DNA of 64,000 nucleotides, from NCBI RefSeq assembly GCF_000211835.1, contig NZ_AEGR01000102.1, positions 1 through 64,000 of the forward strand, in the 5' to 3' direction. Both the position numbers and the translations under genes were made by a program. A model generated the notes under the pieces. The model saw only the letters and a list, made by a program, of their open reading frames with translations, was not told the DNA's origin and made no database searches. Below, piece by piece: positions 26,039 through 35,038 of this stretch; position 1 is the stretch's first letter; each line of letters opens with the position of its first letter. The stretch is from Hylemonella gracilis ATCC 19624. GTDB taxonomy: Bacteria > Pseudomonadota > Gammaproteobacteria > Burkholderiales > Burkholderiaceae_C.

Positions 26039-28813
26039 TCAATGTGCCTTGTCCCAGTTCACCCCGACGCCGACTTCGGCCAGCAGCGGCACCCTGAGTT
26101 GGGCCACTCCGGCCATCAGCTTGGGGACTTCGCGCTTGAGCCAGTCCACCTCGTTCTCGGGCACCTCGAACACCAGTTCATCGTGCACCTGCATGATCAT
26201 CTTGGTCTTGCGGCCCTCGGCGTCGAGCACGCGCTGCACGGCGTTCATGCTGAGCTTGATGAGGTCGGCCGCCGTGCCCTGCATCGGCGCGTTGATGGCG
26301 GCGCGCTCGGCGCCGCCTCGGCGCGGGCCATTGGGGGAGTTGATCTCGGGGAGGTAGAGACGGCGGCCGAACACGGTTTCCACATACCCCTTGGCCTTGG
26401 CCGAAGCACGGGTTTCGTCCATGTAGCGCTTGACGCCCGCGAAGCGGTCGAAGTAGCGCTCGATGTAGTTCTTGGCCGCGGTGTTGTCGATGCCCAGACT
26501 CTTGGCCAGGCCGTAGCTGCTCATGCCGTAGATCAGGCCGAAGTTGATGGTCTTGGCGTAACGGCGCTGCTCGCTGGTCACGGCGCTGGTCGGCACGCCG
26601 AACACCTCCGACGCCGTGGCGCGGTGCACGTCCATGCCGTCGTGGAAAGCCAGCAGTAGCGCCGCGTCACCGCTGAGGTGGGCCATGATGCGCAGCTCGA
26701 TCTGCGAATAGTCCGCGCTGGCGATCAAGCAGCCCGGCGGCGCGATGAAGGCCTCACGCACGCGGCGACCTTCGGGCGTGCGGATGGGGATGTTCTGCAG
26801 GTTGGGGTCGTTGCTGGACAGCCGCCCCGTCACGGCCACGGCCTGGGCGTAGTGCGTGTGCACGCGCCCGGTGCCCGGCAGGGCCATCTGCGCCAGCTTG
26901 TCGGTGTAGGTGCCCTTGAGCTTGGACAGGCCGCGGTGTTCGAGGATCTTGGCCGGCAGCGGGTAGTCGTCGGCCAATTTCTCCAACACCTCTTCGTCGG
27001 TGCTGGGCGCGCCGGTGGCGGTCTTCTTGACGATGGGCAAGCCCAGCTTGCCGAAGAAGATTTCGCCGATCTGCTTGGGACTGCCCAGGTTGAAGGGCTG
27101 GCCAGCCAACTCATAGGCTTCCTGCTCCAACTGCAAAATGCGCTGCCCCAGCTCGTGGCTTTGCTGCGCCAGCGTGGGCGCGTCGATCAGCACACCGTTG
27201 CGCTCGATGCGGTAGAGCGTCTCGCTGCTGGCGATTTCCAGCTCGTAGATGAATCTGAGCTTGCCGCCCTCCTGGGCATCTTTTTCCAGGCGGGGCCAGA
27301 GGGTTCGGTGCACGTCCAGGGTCTGGTCGCTGTCCTCGCAGGAGTATTCCGCCGCCTTGTCGATGGACACCTGGCTGAAGGGAATCTGCTTGGCGCCCTT
27401 GCCGCAGAGGTCTTCGTAGTTGATGCCCTTGCGGCCCAGGTGGCGTTCGGCCAGGCTGGCCAGGCCATGCGGCTTGTGCACTTCCAGCACATAGCTTTGC
27501 AGCATGGTGTCGTGCACATAACCTTGCACCTCGATGCCATGGTTGGCGAACACGTGGCGGTCATACTTGACGTGCTGACCCAGCTTCTTCTTCGCGGGGT
27601 TCTCGAGCCAGCCCTTCAGCTTCGCCAGCACCTCGTCGCGCGGCAGTTGCGCGGGCGCATCGGGGTAGTCGTGCATCAGCGGAATGTAAGCCGCTTCGCC
27701 GGGCGTGACGCTGAAGCTGATGCCCACGATCTCGGCCACCATCTCGTCGAGCGAGGTGGTTTCGGTGTCCAGGGCCACCAACTCGGCGGCATCGATGCGC
27801 GCCAGCCAGGTGTTGAAGGCCTCCCAATCGAGGATCGTGTCGTAGGCCACCTGCGTGATCGATGGCGTCACCGGCGCGGGCTCGTCGAACAGGCCCGGCG
27901 CTTCGGCGGCAGATGCCGCTGCCGAGGCCTTGTCGGCCAAAGCCTTGGCGAGGCCCTTGAAACCGTACTGTTCGTAAAAGGTTTTCAGCGCCGCGTTGTC
28001 GGGCTCGCCGACACGCACCGCGTCCAGCGCGGGCAGGCCCGGCACCCAGCCGTTCAGGTCGCAGTCGGTCTTGATGGTCAGCAGTTGGCGGCCCGTGGGC
28101 AGCCAGTCCAGCGCCTTGCGCAGGTTCTCGCCCGCCGCGCCCTTGATCTCGGCCGAGCGTGCCACCAGGGCGTCCAAGGAACCGTATTCCGTCAGCCACT
28201 TGGCAGCGGTCTTGGGGCCGACCTTGTCCACGCCCGGCACGTTGTCCACCGCGTCCCCCACCAGGGTCTGGTAGTCCACCATCAAAGCGGGCGGCACGCC
28301 AAACTCCGCCGTCACGCCCGCCACGTCGCGCCGCTTGCCATTCATGGTGTCGACGATGACGATGTGCTCATTAACGAGTTGACTCAGGTCCTTGTCCCCG
28401 CTGCTGATGAACACCTCCACGCCCTGGGCGGCAGCGGCGACGGCCAAGGTGCCGATCACATCGTCGGCCTCCACGCCGGGCACGTCGAGCACGGCCCAGC
28501 CCATCAGGCGCACCACTTGGTGGATGGGTTCGATCTGCGCGCGCAGGTCGTCGGGCATGGGCGCGCGCTGGGCCTTGTACTCGGGGTAAAGCGCATCGCG
28601 GAAGGTGGGGCCCTTGGCGTCAAACACGCAGGCCGCGTAGTCGGCGGTCACCTCCTTGCGCAGGCTTTGCAGCATGTTGATCATGCCGCGGATGGCCCCC
28701 GTCGGCGGGCTGGCCGGATCGCCCGGCACGGCGCGCAAATCCGGCATGGCGTGGAAGGCACGGTAGAGGTAGCTGGAGCCATCCACCAGCAGCAAGGTTT
28801 TCTTTTCGCTCAT
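26039..28813 (-). CDS. polA: DNA polymerase I
   Basis: A 924-residue three-domain enzyme for Okazaki-fragment maturation and repair synthesis. The 5'-3' nuclease starts LLLVDGSSYLYRAFHA and includes YETLVGDAVDNVPGV-like GDAVDNVPGVDKVGPKTA. The 3'-5' exonuclease has an intact LDTETTSLD, so proofreading is likely active. The polymerase has DYSQIELRIMAHLSGD, RRYAKTINFGLIYGMSSYGL and QVHDELVFEV. The start MSEKKTLLLVDG gives the normal N-terminus; a longer frame upstream has no coding character. Divergent from a DUF2782-thrB operon, an order also known in Pseudomonas. Confidence 0.97.
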   Translation of the reverse strand: MSEKKTLLLVDGSSYLYRAFHAMPDLRAVPGDPASPPTGAIRGMINMLQSLRKEVTADYAACVFDAKGPTFRDALYPEYKAQRAPMPDDLRAQIEPIHQVVRLMGWAVLDVPGVEADDVIGTLAVAAAAQGVEVFISSGDKDLSQLVNEHIVIVDTMNGKRRDVAGVTAEFGVPPALMVDYQTLVGDAVDNVPGVDKVGPKTAAKWLTEYGSLDALVARSAEIKGAAGENLRKALDWLPTGRQLLTIKTDCDLNGWVPGLPALDAVRVGEPDNAALKTFYEQYGFKGLAKALADKASAAASAAEAPGLFDEPAPVTPSITQVAYDTILDWEAFNTWLARIDAAELVALDTETTSLDEMVAEIVGISFSVTPGEAAYIPLMHDYPDAPAQLPRDEVLAKLKGWLENPAKKKLGQHVKYDRHVFANHGIEVQGYVHDTMLQSYVLEVHKPHGLASLAERHLGRKGINYEDLCGKGAKQIPFSQVSIDKAAEYSCEDSDQTLDVHRTLWPRLEKDAQEGGKLRFIYELEIASSETLYRIERNGVLIDAPTLAQQSHELGQRILQLEQEAYELAGQPFNLGSPKQIGEIFFGKLGLPIVKKTATGAPSTDEEVLEKLADDYPLPAKILEHRGLSKLKGTYTDKLAQMALPGTGRVHTHYAQAVAVTGRLSSNDPNLQNIPIRTPEGRRVREAFIAPPGCLIASADYSQIELRIMAHLSGDAALLLAFHDGMDVHRATASEVFGVPTSAVTSEQRRYAKTINFGLIYGMSSYGLAKSLGIDNTAAKNYIERYFDRFAGVKRYMDETRASAKAKGYVETVFGRRLYLPEINSPNGPRRGGAERAAINAPMQGTAADLIKLSMNAVQRVLDAEGRKTKMIMQVHDELVFEVPENEVDWLKREVPKLMAGVAQLRVPLLAEVGVGVNWDKAH

Positions 28814-28885
28814 GGGCGGGGATTGTGCCTGCCCGCCAGGGGAAAGCCCCCAGCGCGCCCGGGTGCGGGCTCTACAATCCCCACC

Positions 28886-29224
28886 ATGTTGATCTCCCGC
28901 ATCCTCGTTCCGCTGCTCGCCCTGGGCGTGGTCTGCGCGCAGGCTCAGACCGCCCCCGCCGCGCCCGCGCCAGATTCCGTGAAAAACGGGTCGACCGACC
29001 GGGCCATTGAGCAGCGCGTCGAGCAGATCCAGCACGAGGACCAGGGCTCACGCATCGATGAATTGCGCGTGGGCGGCGAGACGCGCAGCATCACCGTGAA
29101 TCCCAAGATCGGCAAGGGCACGGCCCCGGCCTACGAGGTCACGCCCGAGAGCAACAACCGCAACCCGGCCACCAGCGACGGCAGCGGCGAGGGCCGCGCG
29201 CGCTGGACGATCTTCTCGTATTGA
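28886..29224 (+). CDS. DUF2782-family exported protein
   Basis: 112 residues: a short signal peptide (MLISRILVPLLALGVVCAQA), a Gln/Glu-rich linker, then RIDELRVGGETRSITVNPKIGKGTAPAYEV, the DUF2782 core. The family is often encoded between polA and thrB, as here and in Pseudomonas. Periplasmic or membrane-anchored; function unknown. The polA start is 72 bases away on the other strand and thrB begins 108 bases downstream. Confidence 0.82.
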   Translation: MLISRILVPLLALGVVCAQAQTAPAAPAPDSVKNGSTDRAIEQRVEQIQHEDQGSRIDELRVGGETRSITVNPKIGKGTAPAYEVTPESNNRNPATSDGSGEGRARWTIFSY

Positions 29225-29332
29225 AGACGCTCCTCGCCGGCCCCCCGCTCACGGCACAACTTGCCTGATCCTTCCGTTCCTCTCACCCGCACACGCCCCG
29301 GCGCTCACACCTTTCTTCCCTGACCTTCCAGC

Positions 29333-30412
29333 ATGGCCGTTTTCACCGAAGTCACGCCCGACCAGGCCCGCGAATTGATGCAGCAACTCGGCCTGGGCGA
29401 GTTGCAGGAACTGCGCGGCATTCAAGGCGGCATCGAGAACACCAACTATTTCGTCACCACCGAGCACACCGGTGCGGACGGTGAGACCGTGCGGGGCGAG
29501 CACGTGCTGACCCTGTTCGAGCGCCTGAGCGCCGAGCAACTGCCCTTCTACCTGCATCTGATGAAGCACCTGGCGCGGGCCGGCATCCCCGTGCCGAACC
29601 CCGCGGCCCGCCCGAAGCCGGACGCGGCGCCGGGGACCGAGAGCAACGACATCCTGCACGCGCTGTGCGGCAAACCCGCCGCCGTCGTGAATCGCCTGCG
29701 TGGCGCCAGCGAGCTGGCACCCGGCGTGGCGCACTGCGAGGCGGTGGGGGCCATGCTGGCGCGCATGCACCTGGCGGGGCAGGACTACGCGCGCCACCAA
29801 CCCAATCTGCGCGGCCTGGCCTGGTGGAACGACACCGTGCCCCTGGTGCTGCCGCACCTGGACGCGGCGCAGCAGTCCTTGATCCTGGGTGAACTGGCCT
29901 ACCAGAACCATGTCGCCGCCTCCTCGCAGTACGCGGCCCTGCCGCGCGGCCCCATCCACGCCGACCTGTTCCGCGACAACGTGATGTTCGACGGCCCGCG
30001 CGAGGCGCCCGAACTCACGGGCTTTTTCGATTTCTACTTCGCGGGGGTCGACACCCTGCTGTTCGACGTGGCGGTCTGCCTGAACGACTGGTGCATCGAC
30101 CTGGCCACGGGCGTGACCGACCTGCCACGCAGCGCCGCCTTCTTGCAGGCCTACGCGGCGGTGCGCCCCTTGACCGCCGCCGAACGCGCGCTGTTGCCCG
30201 CGCTGCTGCGCGCGGGAGCCTTGCGCTTCTGGGTCTCGCGCCTGTGGGACTTTTACCTGCCGCGCGAGGCCAGCCTGCTCCAACCCCACGACCCCACCCA
30301 CTTTGAGCGCGTGCTGCGCCAGCGTGTCACGCGCCCCCTGCAGGCTGCCGATCTGCTCGCGGAGCCCACGCCGACGCCAGCGCGCGAACACGCTCCCACC
30401 CCAGCCACATGA
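29333..30412 (+). CDS. thrB: Homoserine kinase (ThrB type II, APH fold)
   Basis: A 359-residue enzyme phosphorylating homoserine in threonine synthesis. It belongs to the aminoglycoside-phosphotransferase-fold branch: IQGGIENTNYFV (ATP-loop region), the catalytic HADLFRDNVMF and the metal-binding GFFDFYFAG. About 30 residues longer at the C-terminus than usual, a Pro/Thr-rich tail (PTPTPAREHAPTPAT) of no known role. Its last codons overlap the next gene's ATG by 4 bases, so translation is coupled. Confidence 0.95.
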   Translation: MAVFTEVTPDQARELMQQLGLGELQELRGIQGGIENTNYFVTTEHTGADGETVRGEHVLTLFERLSAEQLPFYLHLMKHLARAGIPVPNPAARPKPDAAPGTESNDILHALCGKPAAVVNRLRGASELAPGVAHCEAVGAMLARMHLAGQDYARHQPNLRGLAWWNDTVPLVLPHLDAAQQSLILGELAYQNHVAASSQYAALPRGPIHADLFRDNVMFDGPREAPELTGFFDFYFAGVDTLLFDVAVCLNDWCIDLATGVTDLPRSAAFLQAYAAVRPLTAAERALLPALLRAGALRFWVSRLWDFYLPREASLLQPHDPTHFERVLRQRVTRPLQAADLLAEPTPTPAREHAPTPAT

Positions 30413-31206
30413 AACTCAACCTCGTCCCCGCCCGCACCGGCCTCGCCTGGTTCCGCGCCGGCTTGCGCACCTTCTGGCGCCAGCCCCTGGCGTTCTCGGG
30501 CCTGTTCCTGCTCTTCATCGCGATGGTCTCCCTCGTCGGCATGCTGCCCTATGTGGGCGGCGTGCTGGCGCTGACCTTGCTCCCGGCCGCCACCCTCGGT
30601 TTCATGGCGGCCACGCGCGAGGCGGCCTCGGGCAAGTTCCCCATGCCGGCCATCTTGCTGAGCGCCTTTCGCGCGGGGCGGCAACGTGCCCGCGCGATGC
30701 TGGTGCTGGGCGCCGCCTACGCGCTCGGCCTCGTGCTGGTGATGGGCGTGTCCGCCTTGGCCGATGACGGGCAATTCGCCCGCATGTACCTCTTCGGCGG
30801 CCCGATCACGGCGGAACTCGCCAACTCCAGCGCCTTTCGCAACGCCGTGTGGATTTCCATGGCGCTGTCCATTCCGCTCAACATGCTGTTCTGGCATGCA
30901 CCCGCGCTGGTGCACTGGCATGACGTGCCACCCGTGCGCAGCCTGTTCTTCAGCTTCGTGGCCTGCGTGCGCAACTTCTGGGCCTTCACGCTCTACACCC
31001 TGGCCTGGTCCGGCCTGGGCCTGCTGGTGGCCTTCGGTCTGATCCTGCTCACCGCGGTGCTCGGGCAAACGGCAGTGCTGGGCGTGGCGCTGATGCCCGT
31101 CTCCTTGCTGATGGGCGCGATGTTCATCACGTCCATCTGGTTCTCGTTCCAAGACAGTTTCGTGGTGTCAGACCCGGACGCAGGCGCTGCCCCGGCCGAG
31201 GCCTGA
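30409..31206 (+). CDS. BPSS1780-family integral membrane protein
   Basis: 265 residues with about six hydrophobic segments (for example PLAFSGLFLLFIAMVSLVG, VLALTLLPAATLGFMAA, ALGLVLVMGVSAL, GLLVAFGLILLTAVL). The opening LVPARTGLAWFRAGLRTFWRQP is the family signature. An uncharacterised inner-membrane family common in Burkholderiales. Its start overlaps the thrB stop by 4 bases (ATGA), tying it to the threonine gene; a role in transport is possible but unproven. Confidence 0.85.
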   Translation: MKLNLVPARTGLAWFRAGLRTFWRQPLAFSGLFLLFIAMVSLVGMLPYVGGVLALTLLPAATLGFMAATREAASGKFPMPAILLSAFRAGRQRARAMLVLGAAYALGLVLVMGVSALADDGQFARMYLFGGPITAELANSSAFRNAVWISMALSIPLNMLFWHAPALVHWHDVPPVRSLFFSFVACVRNFWAFTLYTLAWSGLGLLVAFGLILLTAVLGQTAVLGVALMPVSLLMGAMFITSIWFSFQDSFVVSDPDAGAAPAEA

Positions 31207-31274
31207 GACCAGGCGCCGAAAAGGCCAAGCAGACCGATCCGACCCATACAGCCCAGAGGACGCAGAGGACCTTC

Positions 31275-31556
31275 ATGTCGGACGACAGCCTGCCCCCGCT
31301 GATCGAGGTTCGGCCCGGCCTCTACCGGCACTACAAGAACCTGCCCTACGAGGTGCTGGGCACCGTGCGCCACAGCGAGACGCTCGAACCCATGACGCTG
31401 TACCGCGCGCTTTACGGCGACCGAGGCCTGTGGGTACGGCCCGCGGCCATGTTCCAGGAAGAGGTGGTGGTGAACGGACAGCGTCAGCCGCGTTTCACCT
31501 GGGTCGGGGAGGCCAGCGACAGCGTCAGCGGCGCGCCCGTGCAGCCCAGGCTCTGA
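31275..31556 (+). CDS. DUF1653-domain protein
   Basis: 93 residues. Nearly the whole protein is the small DUF1653 domain: PGLYRHYKNLPYEVLGTVRHSETLEPMTLYRALYGD, followed by WVRPAAMFQEEV. Cytoplasmic, function unknown. Last gene of the DUF2782-thrB set, 68 bases after the BPSS1780 protein and just before a terminator. Confidence 0.9.
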   Translation: MSDDSLPPLIEVRPGLYRHYKNLPYEVLGTVRHSETLEPMTLYRALYGDRGLWVRPAAMFQEEVVVNGQRQPRFTWVGEASDSVSGAPVQPRL

Positions 31557-31597
31557 ACCGGGCCGTCCCTCACCCCGACGTTCCTCACAGGTCCAAC

Positions 31598-31620
31598 AAA
31601 GCCGCGCGACGCGCGGCTTT
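31598..31620. terminator. Terminator between DUF1653 and pirin genes
   Basis: A 10-base-pair perfect stem AAAGCCGCGC/GCGCGGCTTT (31598-31607 with 31611-31620) with a 3-base loop, between convergent stop codons. The T-run is short (TTTGTTT), so it is moderate in either direction. Confidence 0.7.
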
Positions 31621-31623
31621 GTT

Positions 31624-32646
31624 TCACGCCTGCGCCAATGGCGGCGCCTCGGCGCGGCCGTCGGGATGGCGTGCGAAGCGCGCGGCCTCGGCGCCGTGCA
31701 CCGGATCAGACGCGGGCCACGGCCAGCCCCCAAACTGCGTGCGGCGGTAGTCCGTGAAGGCCTGTTGAATCTCGGCCTGGGTGTTCATCACGAAGGGACC
31801 GTACTGCGCCACCGGTTCGGCGATGGGCCGGCCCTGCAGCACCAGGATGTCCGCTGGCGCGGGGCCATTGACCAGCGCCACGGGCTGCGCCACCGAGGTC
31901 TCGATGCCTGCGCGCCCCTCGACCGTCTCGCCGTTGAGACTCAGGCTGTGCCCCTCGAAGAAGTACAGCACGCGTCGCGTGCCCGGCCGCGCCGGGGGCA
32001 GCGTCAAGCCGGCCCCAGCCGCCAGCTTGAGCGTCCAGATCGCCACGTCGCCCTCGGGCTGCGAGGCCCAAGAATCGGGCGGCGGCGCCAGGGGCTGGCC
32101 CACGTTCGGAAAAGCCCCCGCGATCACGCGCAGGCTCACGCCACCACCTTCGATGCGCGGGATCTGCGGTCCCCAGAACATGGTGAAGTGCGGCGCCACC
32201 ATCTTGTTGCGCGCTGGCAGGTTGAGCCAAATTTGGAACAGCTCGGCGGGGTTCTCACGATCACCGTGCAGCAAGGGGAACATTTCGGAATGGACGATGC
32301 CGCGTCCGGCGGTGAGCCATTGCACGTCGCCCTCGCCAAAACGCGCGGCCGCGCCCAGGGAGTCGGAATGGTCGATCAGGCCGTCACGCACGATGGTGAC
32401 GGTCTCGAAGCCTCGGTGCGGGTGAGCGGGAAAGCCAGGCACGGTCTCGCCGTGGTACATGTTCCAGCCGTCCTTGTTGGCGAAGTCCTGACCGATGGCG
32501 CGGCCCGCCAGCGAAGCGGCAGGACCGAATTCACCATTGCCCTTGGGATACGCGTCCTTGTGGTGGACACAGAAGAGGAAGGGATCCAGGGTCGGCCATG
32601 GCGGCGCACCCAGCGGGAACTGTTGCAGGATGGTGGTCTGGTTCAT
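31624..32646 (-). CDS. Pirin-family protein
   Basis: A 340-residue two-cupin pirin. Metal-site candidates HPHRGFETVTIV and GIVHSEM are intact, and the C-terminal cupin has VLYFFEGHSLSL. Pirins bind Fe(II); bacterial members include quercetin 2,3-dioxygenases and transcription cofactors, so the activity is not certain. Stands alone on the minus strand, downstream of a two-component system. Confidence 0.92.
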   Translation of the reverse strand: MNQTTILQQFPLGAPPWPTLDPFLFCVHHKDAYPKGNGEFGPAASLAGRAIGQDFANKDGWNMYHGETVPGFPAHPHRGFETVTIVRDGLIDHSDSLGAAARFGEGDVQWLTAGRGIVHSEMFPLLHGDRENPAELFQIWLNLPARNKMVAPHFTMFWGPQIPRIEGGGVSLRVIAGAFPNVGQPLAPPPDSWASQPEGDVAIWTLKLAAGAGLTLPPARPGTRRVLYFFEGHSLSLNGETVEGRAGIETSVAQPVALVNGPAPADILVLQGRPIAEPVAQYGPFVMNTQAEIQQAFTDYRRTQFGGWPWPASDPVHGAEAARFARHPDGRAEAPPLAQA

Positions 32647-32871
32647 GCGGATGTCCTCGATGCCAAGCCCAGGGACGGGCTTTTCCTGTAGATGCGGCCT
32701 GAGCCGCCTGCATCAAGCCCGCATTGTCTCCCGCTCGCGCGCGCCCTGCGGCTTGAAGGGTTCTGGCGCTCACACCCCGCCCTACGCCGCCCTGAACCGC
32801 CCCACACCGTCTCGCATCGCGAAGAGCTGCCAGCTGGCCCGGGGCCTGGGGCCAGGGGCCAGGGGCGATGC

Positions 32872-34050
32872 TCAGTCTCGCGGCAGTTCCAGCACCGCCT
32901 GCAAGCCGCCTTGGGGCAGATTGCGCAAACTCAAGCTGCCGCGCTGCCGCCGCACGAGGTCGCGGGCGATGGCCAAACCCAGGCCCACGCCGCCCGTGTG
33001 CCGGTTGCGGGAGGCTTCCAAGCGGTAGAAGGGTTCGAACACCTGCTCCAGTTGATGCGGCGGGATGCCGGGCCCACGGTCTGAAATTTCAATGCGCACG
33101 CACGCTGGCTCGTCGCGCAGCACAACGCGGGCCTGCTCGCCGTAGCGCACCGCGTTGTCGATCAGATTCGCCAACGCGCGCCGCAGCGCCGAGGCCTGAG
33201 CACGCACCGGGCGCGCCGAGCCCTCGACCAAGACGGCCTCTGGGCCTGCGGGATGGTCATCGGCGAGGCTGGTGAGCAAGGCGCCGACATCCAGCCATAC
33301 GACCGGCTCTTCGTCGGCCACGCCGCGCAGGTAGTCCAGCGTGGCGCGGATCATCTCCTCCATGCCGTCGATGTCGTGCTGAAAGGCCTGCCGCTCGCCG
33401 GGGTCGGCCAAGGACTCGGCGCGCAGGCGCAAACGCGTCAGCGGCGTGCGCAGATCGTGCGAGACGGCGGCCACGAAACGGTCGCGCTCCTCCAGCTGCC
33501 GACGCAGCTGGGCCTGCATCTGGTTGAAGCCCCGGCTGGCCTCCCGGAACTCCTGGGCGCCCTCCTCCGGCAACGGGGGCCGGTGCACGTCCTGGCCCAG
33601 CTCGCGCGCGGCCTGGGCCAGCCGACGGATCGGACGGGACAGCCAGCGAGCCCCCACCCAGGCGGCCAGCATCAATGCACCCAGCCGGACACCAATGTCC
33701 AGCAACATGCTCGCGCCCAGGTGCAAAGGCCCGCCGGGCGGTGGGGGTGGCCCCGCCGGTCGAGGCGGCGAGGCCGGCCACGCCCCAGGGGCAGCCCGGT
33801 CAGAGTGAGGAGCGAACTCAGGGCCAAACTCAGGGCGGAATTCAGGAGTGAACTCAGGACCGCCTGGCGGCGGCGCACGCCATTGAGGCGTGGGGCGTAA
33901 CTCAAACATCAGCGTCAACGCCAGCAAATGGCTGGCCAGCACCGCGACGAAGAGCAGCAAGGCCAAACGCCCAAACAGCGTGGCGGGCAGCAAGCGCGAA
34001 GCCAGGGCGGAGATTTTTTTCAGCCAGGCTGGCACGACCACGGCTACCAC
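32872..34050 (-). CDS. Sensor histidine kinase with Pro/Glu repeat in its periplasmic loop
   Basis: 392 residues. Two membrane segments (about 28-48 and 115-133) enclose a periplasmic loop that carries a tandem repeat PEFTPEFRPEFGPEFAP and a Pro-rich stretch. Then HAMP (RPIRRLAQAARELGQDV), HisKA with phospho-His198 in AVSHDLRTPLTRLR, and a HATPase domain with NLIDNAVRYG, DRGPGIP and GVGLGLAIA. EnvZ/RstB-like class. The start overlaps the response-regulator stop by 7 bases, so the pair is translated together. Signal unknown. Confidence 0.93.
   Translation of the reverse strand: MVAVVVPAWLKKISALASRLLPATLFGRLALLLFVAVLASHLLALTLMFELRPTPQWRAPPPGGPEFTPEFRPEFGPEFAPHSDRAAPGAWPASPPRPAGPPPPPGGPLHLGASMLLDIGVRLGALMLAAWVGARWLSRPIRRLAQAARELGQDVHRPPLPEEGAQEFREASRGFNQMQAQLRRQLEERDRFVAAVSHDLRTPLTRLRLRAESLADPGERQAFQHDIDGMEEMIRATLDYLRGVADEEPVVWLDVGALLTSLADDHPAGPEAVLVEGSARPVRAQASALRRALANLIDNAVRYGEQARVVLRDEPACVRIEISDRGPGIPPHQLEQVFEPFYRLEASRNRHTGGVGLGLAIARDLVRRQRGSLSLRNLPQGGLQAVLELPRD
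33813..33860 (-). repeat. Four-fold 12-base tandem repeat in the sensor kinase gene
   Basis: Four imperfect 12-base units encode the PEF-x repeats of the periplasmic loop (unit PEFT/PEFR/PEFG/PEFA). Unit length is a multiple of three, so copy number can change without breaking the frame. Confidence 0.85.
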
Positions 34051-34772
34051 GACGCCATCCCCTGCACCGAATTCACATTGAAGAGGTAGCCCGCCCCGCG
34101 CACGGTCTTGATCAGGGACGGCGCTTCCGTGTCCTCGGCCAGCTTCTGGCGCAGGCGTGACACCAGCAGGTCGATGCTGCGCTCGAAGCTGTCCATCGCC
34201 CGGCCGCGCGCCTGCTCCATCAACTGGTCACGCGTGCAGACCCGCCGCGGCATGCGCAGAAAGGTGCTGAGCAAGCGGAACTCGGCGTTCGACAAGGGCA
34301 CCACGACGCCTCGCGGCGACAGCAGGTTTCTCTCTTGCAAGCGCAGCTCCCAGCCATCGAAGCACACGCGCCCGATCAGCGGCGGCTCGCCCGTGGGCCG
34401 GCTGGCGCGGCGCAGCACCGTGCGGATGCGCGCCACCAACTCGCGCGGCTCAAAAGGCTTGCAGAGGTAATCGTCCGCGCCCATTTCGAGACCGATCACC
34501 CGATCGTAGGCCTCAGCGCGGGCCGTGAGCATGATGATGGGCAAGCGGGCATATTGCCGTCGCAGCTCACGCGACAGCACCAGACCGTCCTCGCCCGGCA
34601 GCATCACATCCAGCACGACCAAGTCCGCCTCGTCTTGCGCCAGCGCCGCGCGCATCGCCGAGCCATCGCTCGCGATGCGCACCTCGAAACCAAAGCCAGC
34701 TAGGTAGTCGGAGAGCAGTCCGGTGATGCTTTCATCGTCGTCGACGAGCAGAACGCGCGGCTTGGAACTCAT
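34044..34772 (-). CDS. OmpR-family response regulator
   Basis: 242 residues. Receiver domain with phospho-acceptor Asp55 in LVVLDVMLPGEDG and the conserved Lys in YLCKPFEP, then a winged-helix OmpR/PhoB output domain (FRLLSTFLRMPRRVCTRDQLMEQARGRAMDSFERSIDLLVSRLRQKL). Preferred start MSSKPRVLLVDDDES; the open frame upstream runs into non-coding sequence. Followed with a 7-base overlap by its sensor kinase. The target genes are not evident; the EF-hand gene is divergent from it with a 266-base gap. Confidence 0.94.
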   Translation of the reverse strand: MSSKPRVLLVDDDESITGLLSDYLAGFGFEVRIASDGSAMRAALAQDEADLVVLDVMLPGEDGLVLSRELRRQYARLPIIMLTARAEAYDRVIGLEMGADDYLCKPFEPRELVARIRTVLRRASRPTGEPPLIGRVCFDGWELRLQERNLLSPRGVVVPLSNAEFRLLSTFLRMPRRVCTRDQLMEQARGRAMDSFERSIDLLVSRLRQKLAEDTEAPSLIKTVRGAGYLFNVNSVQGMASW

Positions 34773-35038
34773 GGCACGGGGAGGCGAAATGGACAAGGGG
34801 ATTCGGGTGACGTTGGAAAACGCAGCAATTGGGCCAAAAGTGTAGGCAGCACGACCCGTCCCGAAACAAAAAACTGGGCGCGGACCTCCCGGCAGTTCGT
34901 CGCTTAGCAAGGGCTTTCGTATCGGCCTCGATACAAGGCGCACAACAGGGCTTTACGACCTCTTCGAACAATGCACTGGTCGCCGTGCGTCCGTTGGGAA
35001 CCGGCGACGCAACCCTCTTGGAACTGAAAGGAATCACC
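34773..35038. promoter_or_regulatory. Divergent promoter region, regulator/EF-hand gene
   Basis: 266 bases between the divergent response-regulator and EF-hand genes. I see an AT-rich patch (CAATTGGGCCAAAAGTG) and GAAACAAAAAACTGGG but no clear sigma-70 or FliA promoter. GAACTGAAAGGAATC supplies a ribosome-binding site for the EF-hand gene. Both genes could respond to the two-component system. Confidence 0.4.

Noticed and set aside
26678-28885. A very long plus-strand open frame covering the polA gene
   Set aside because: It is the GC-driven shadow of polA. The only convincing part is the DUF2782 gene at its end, with its own start at 28886. Upstream translation has no family features.
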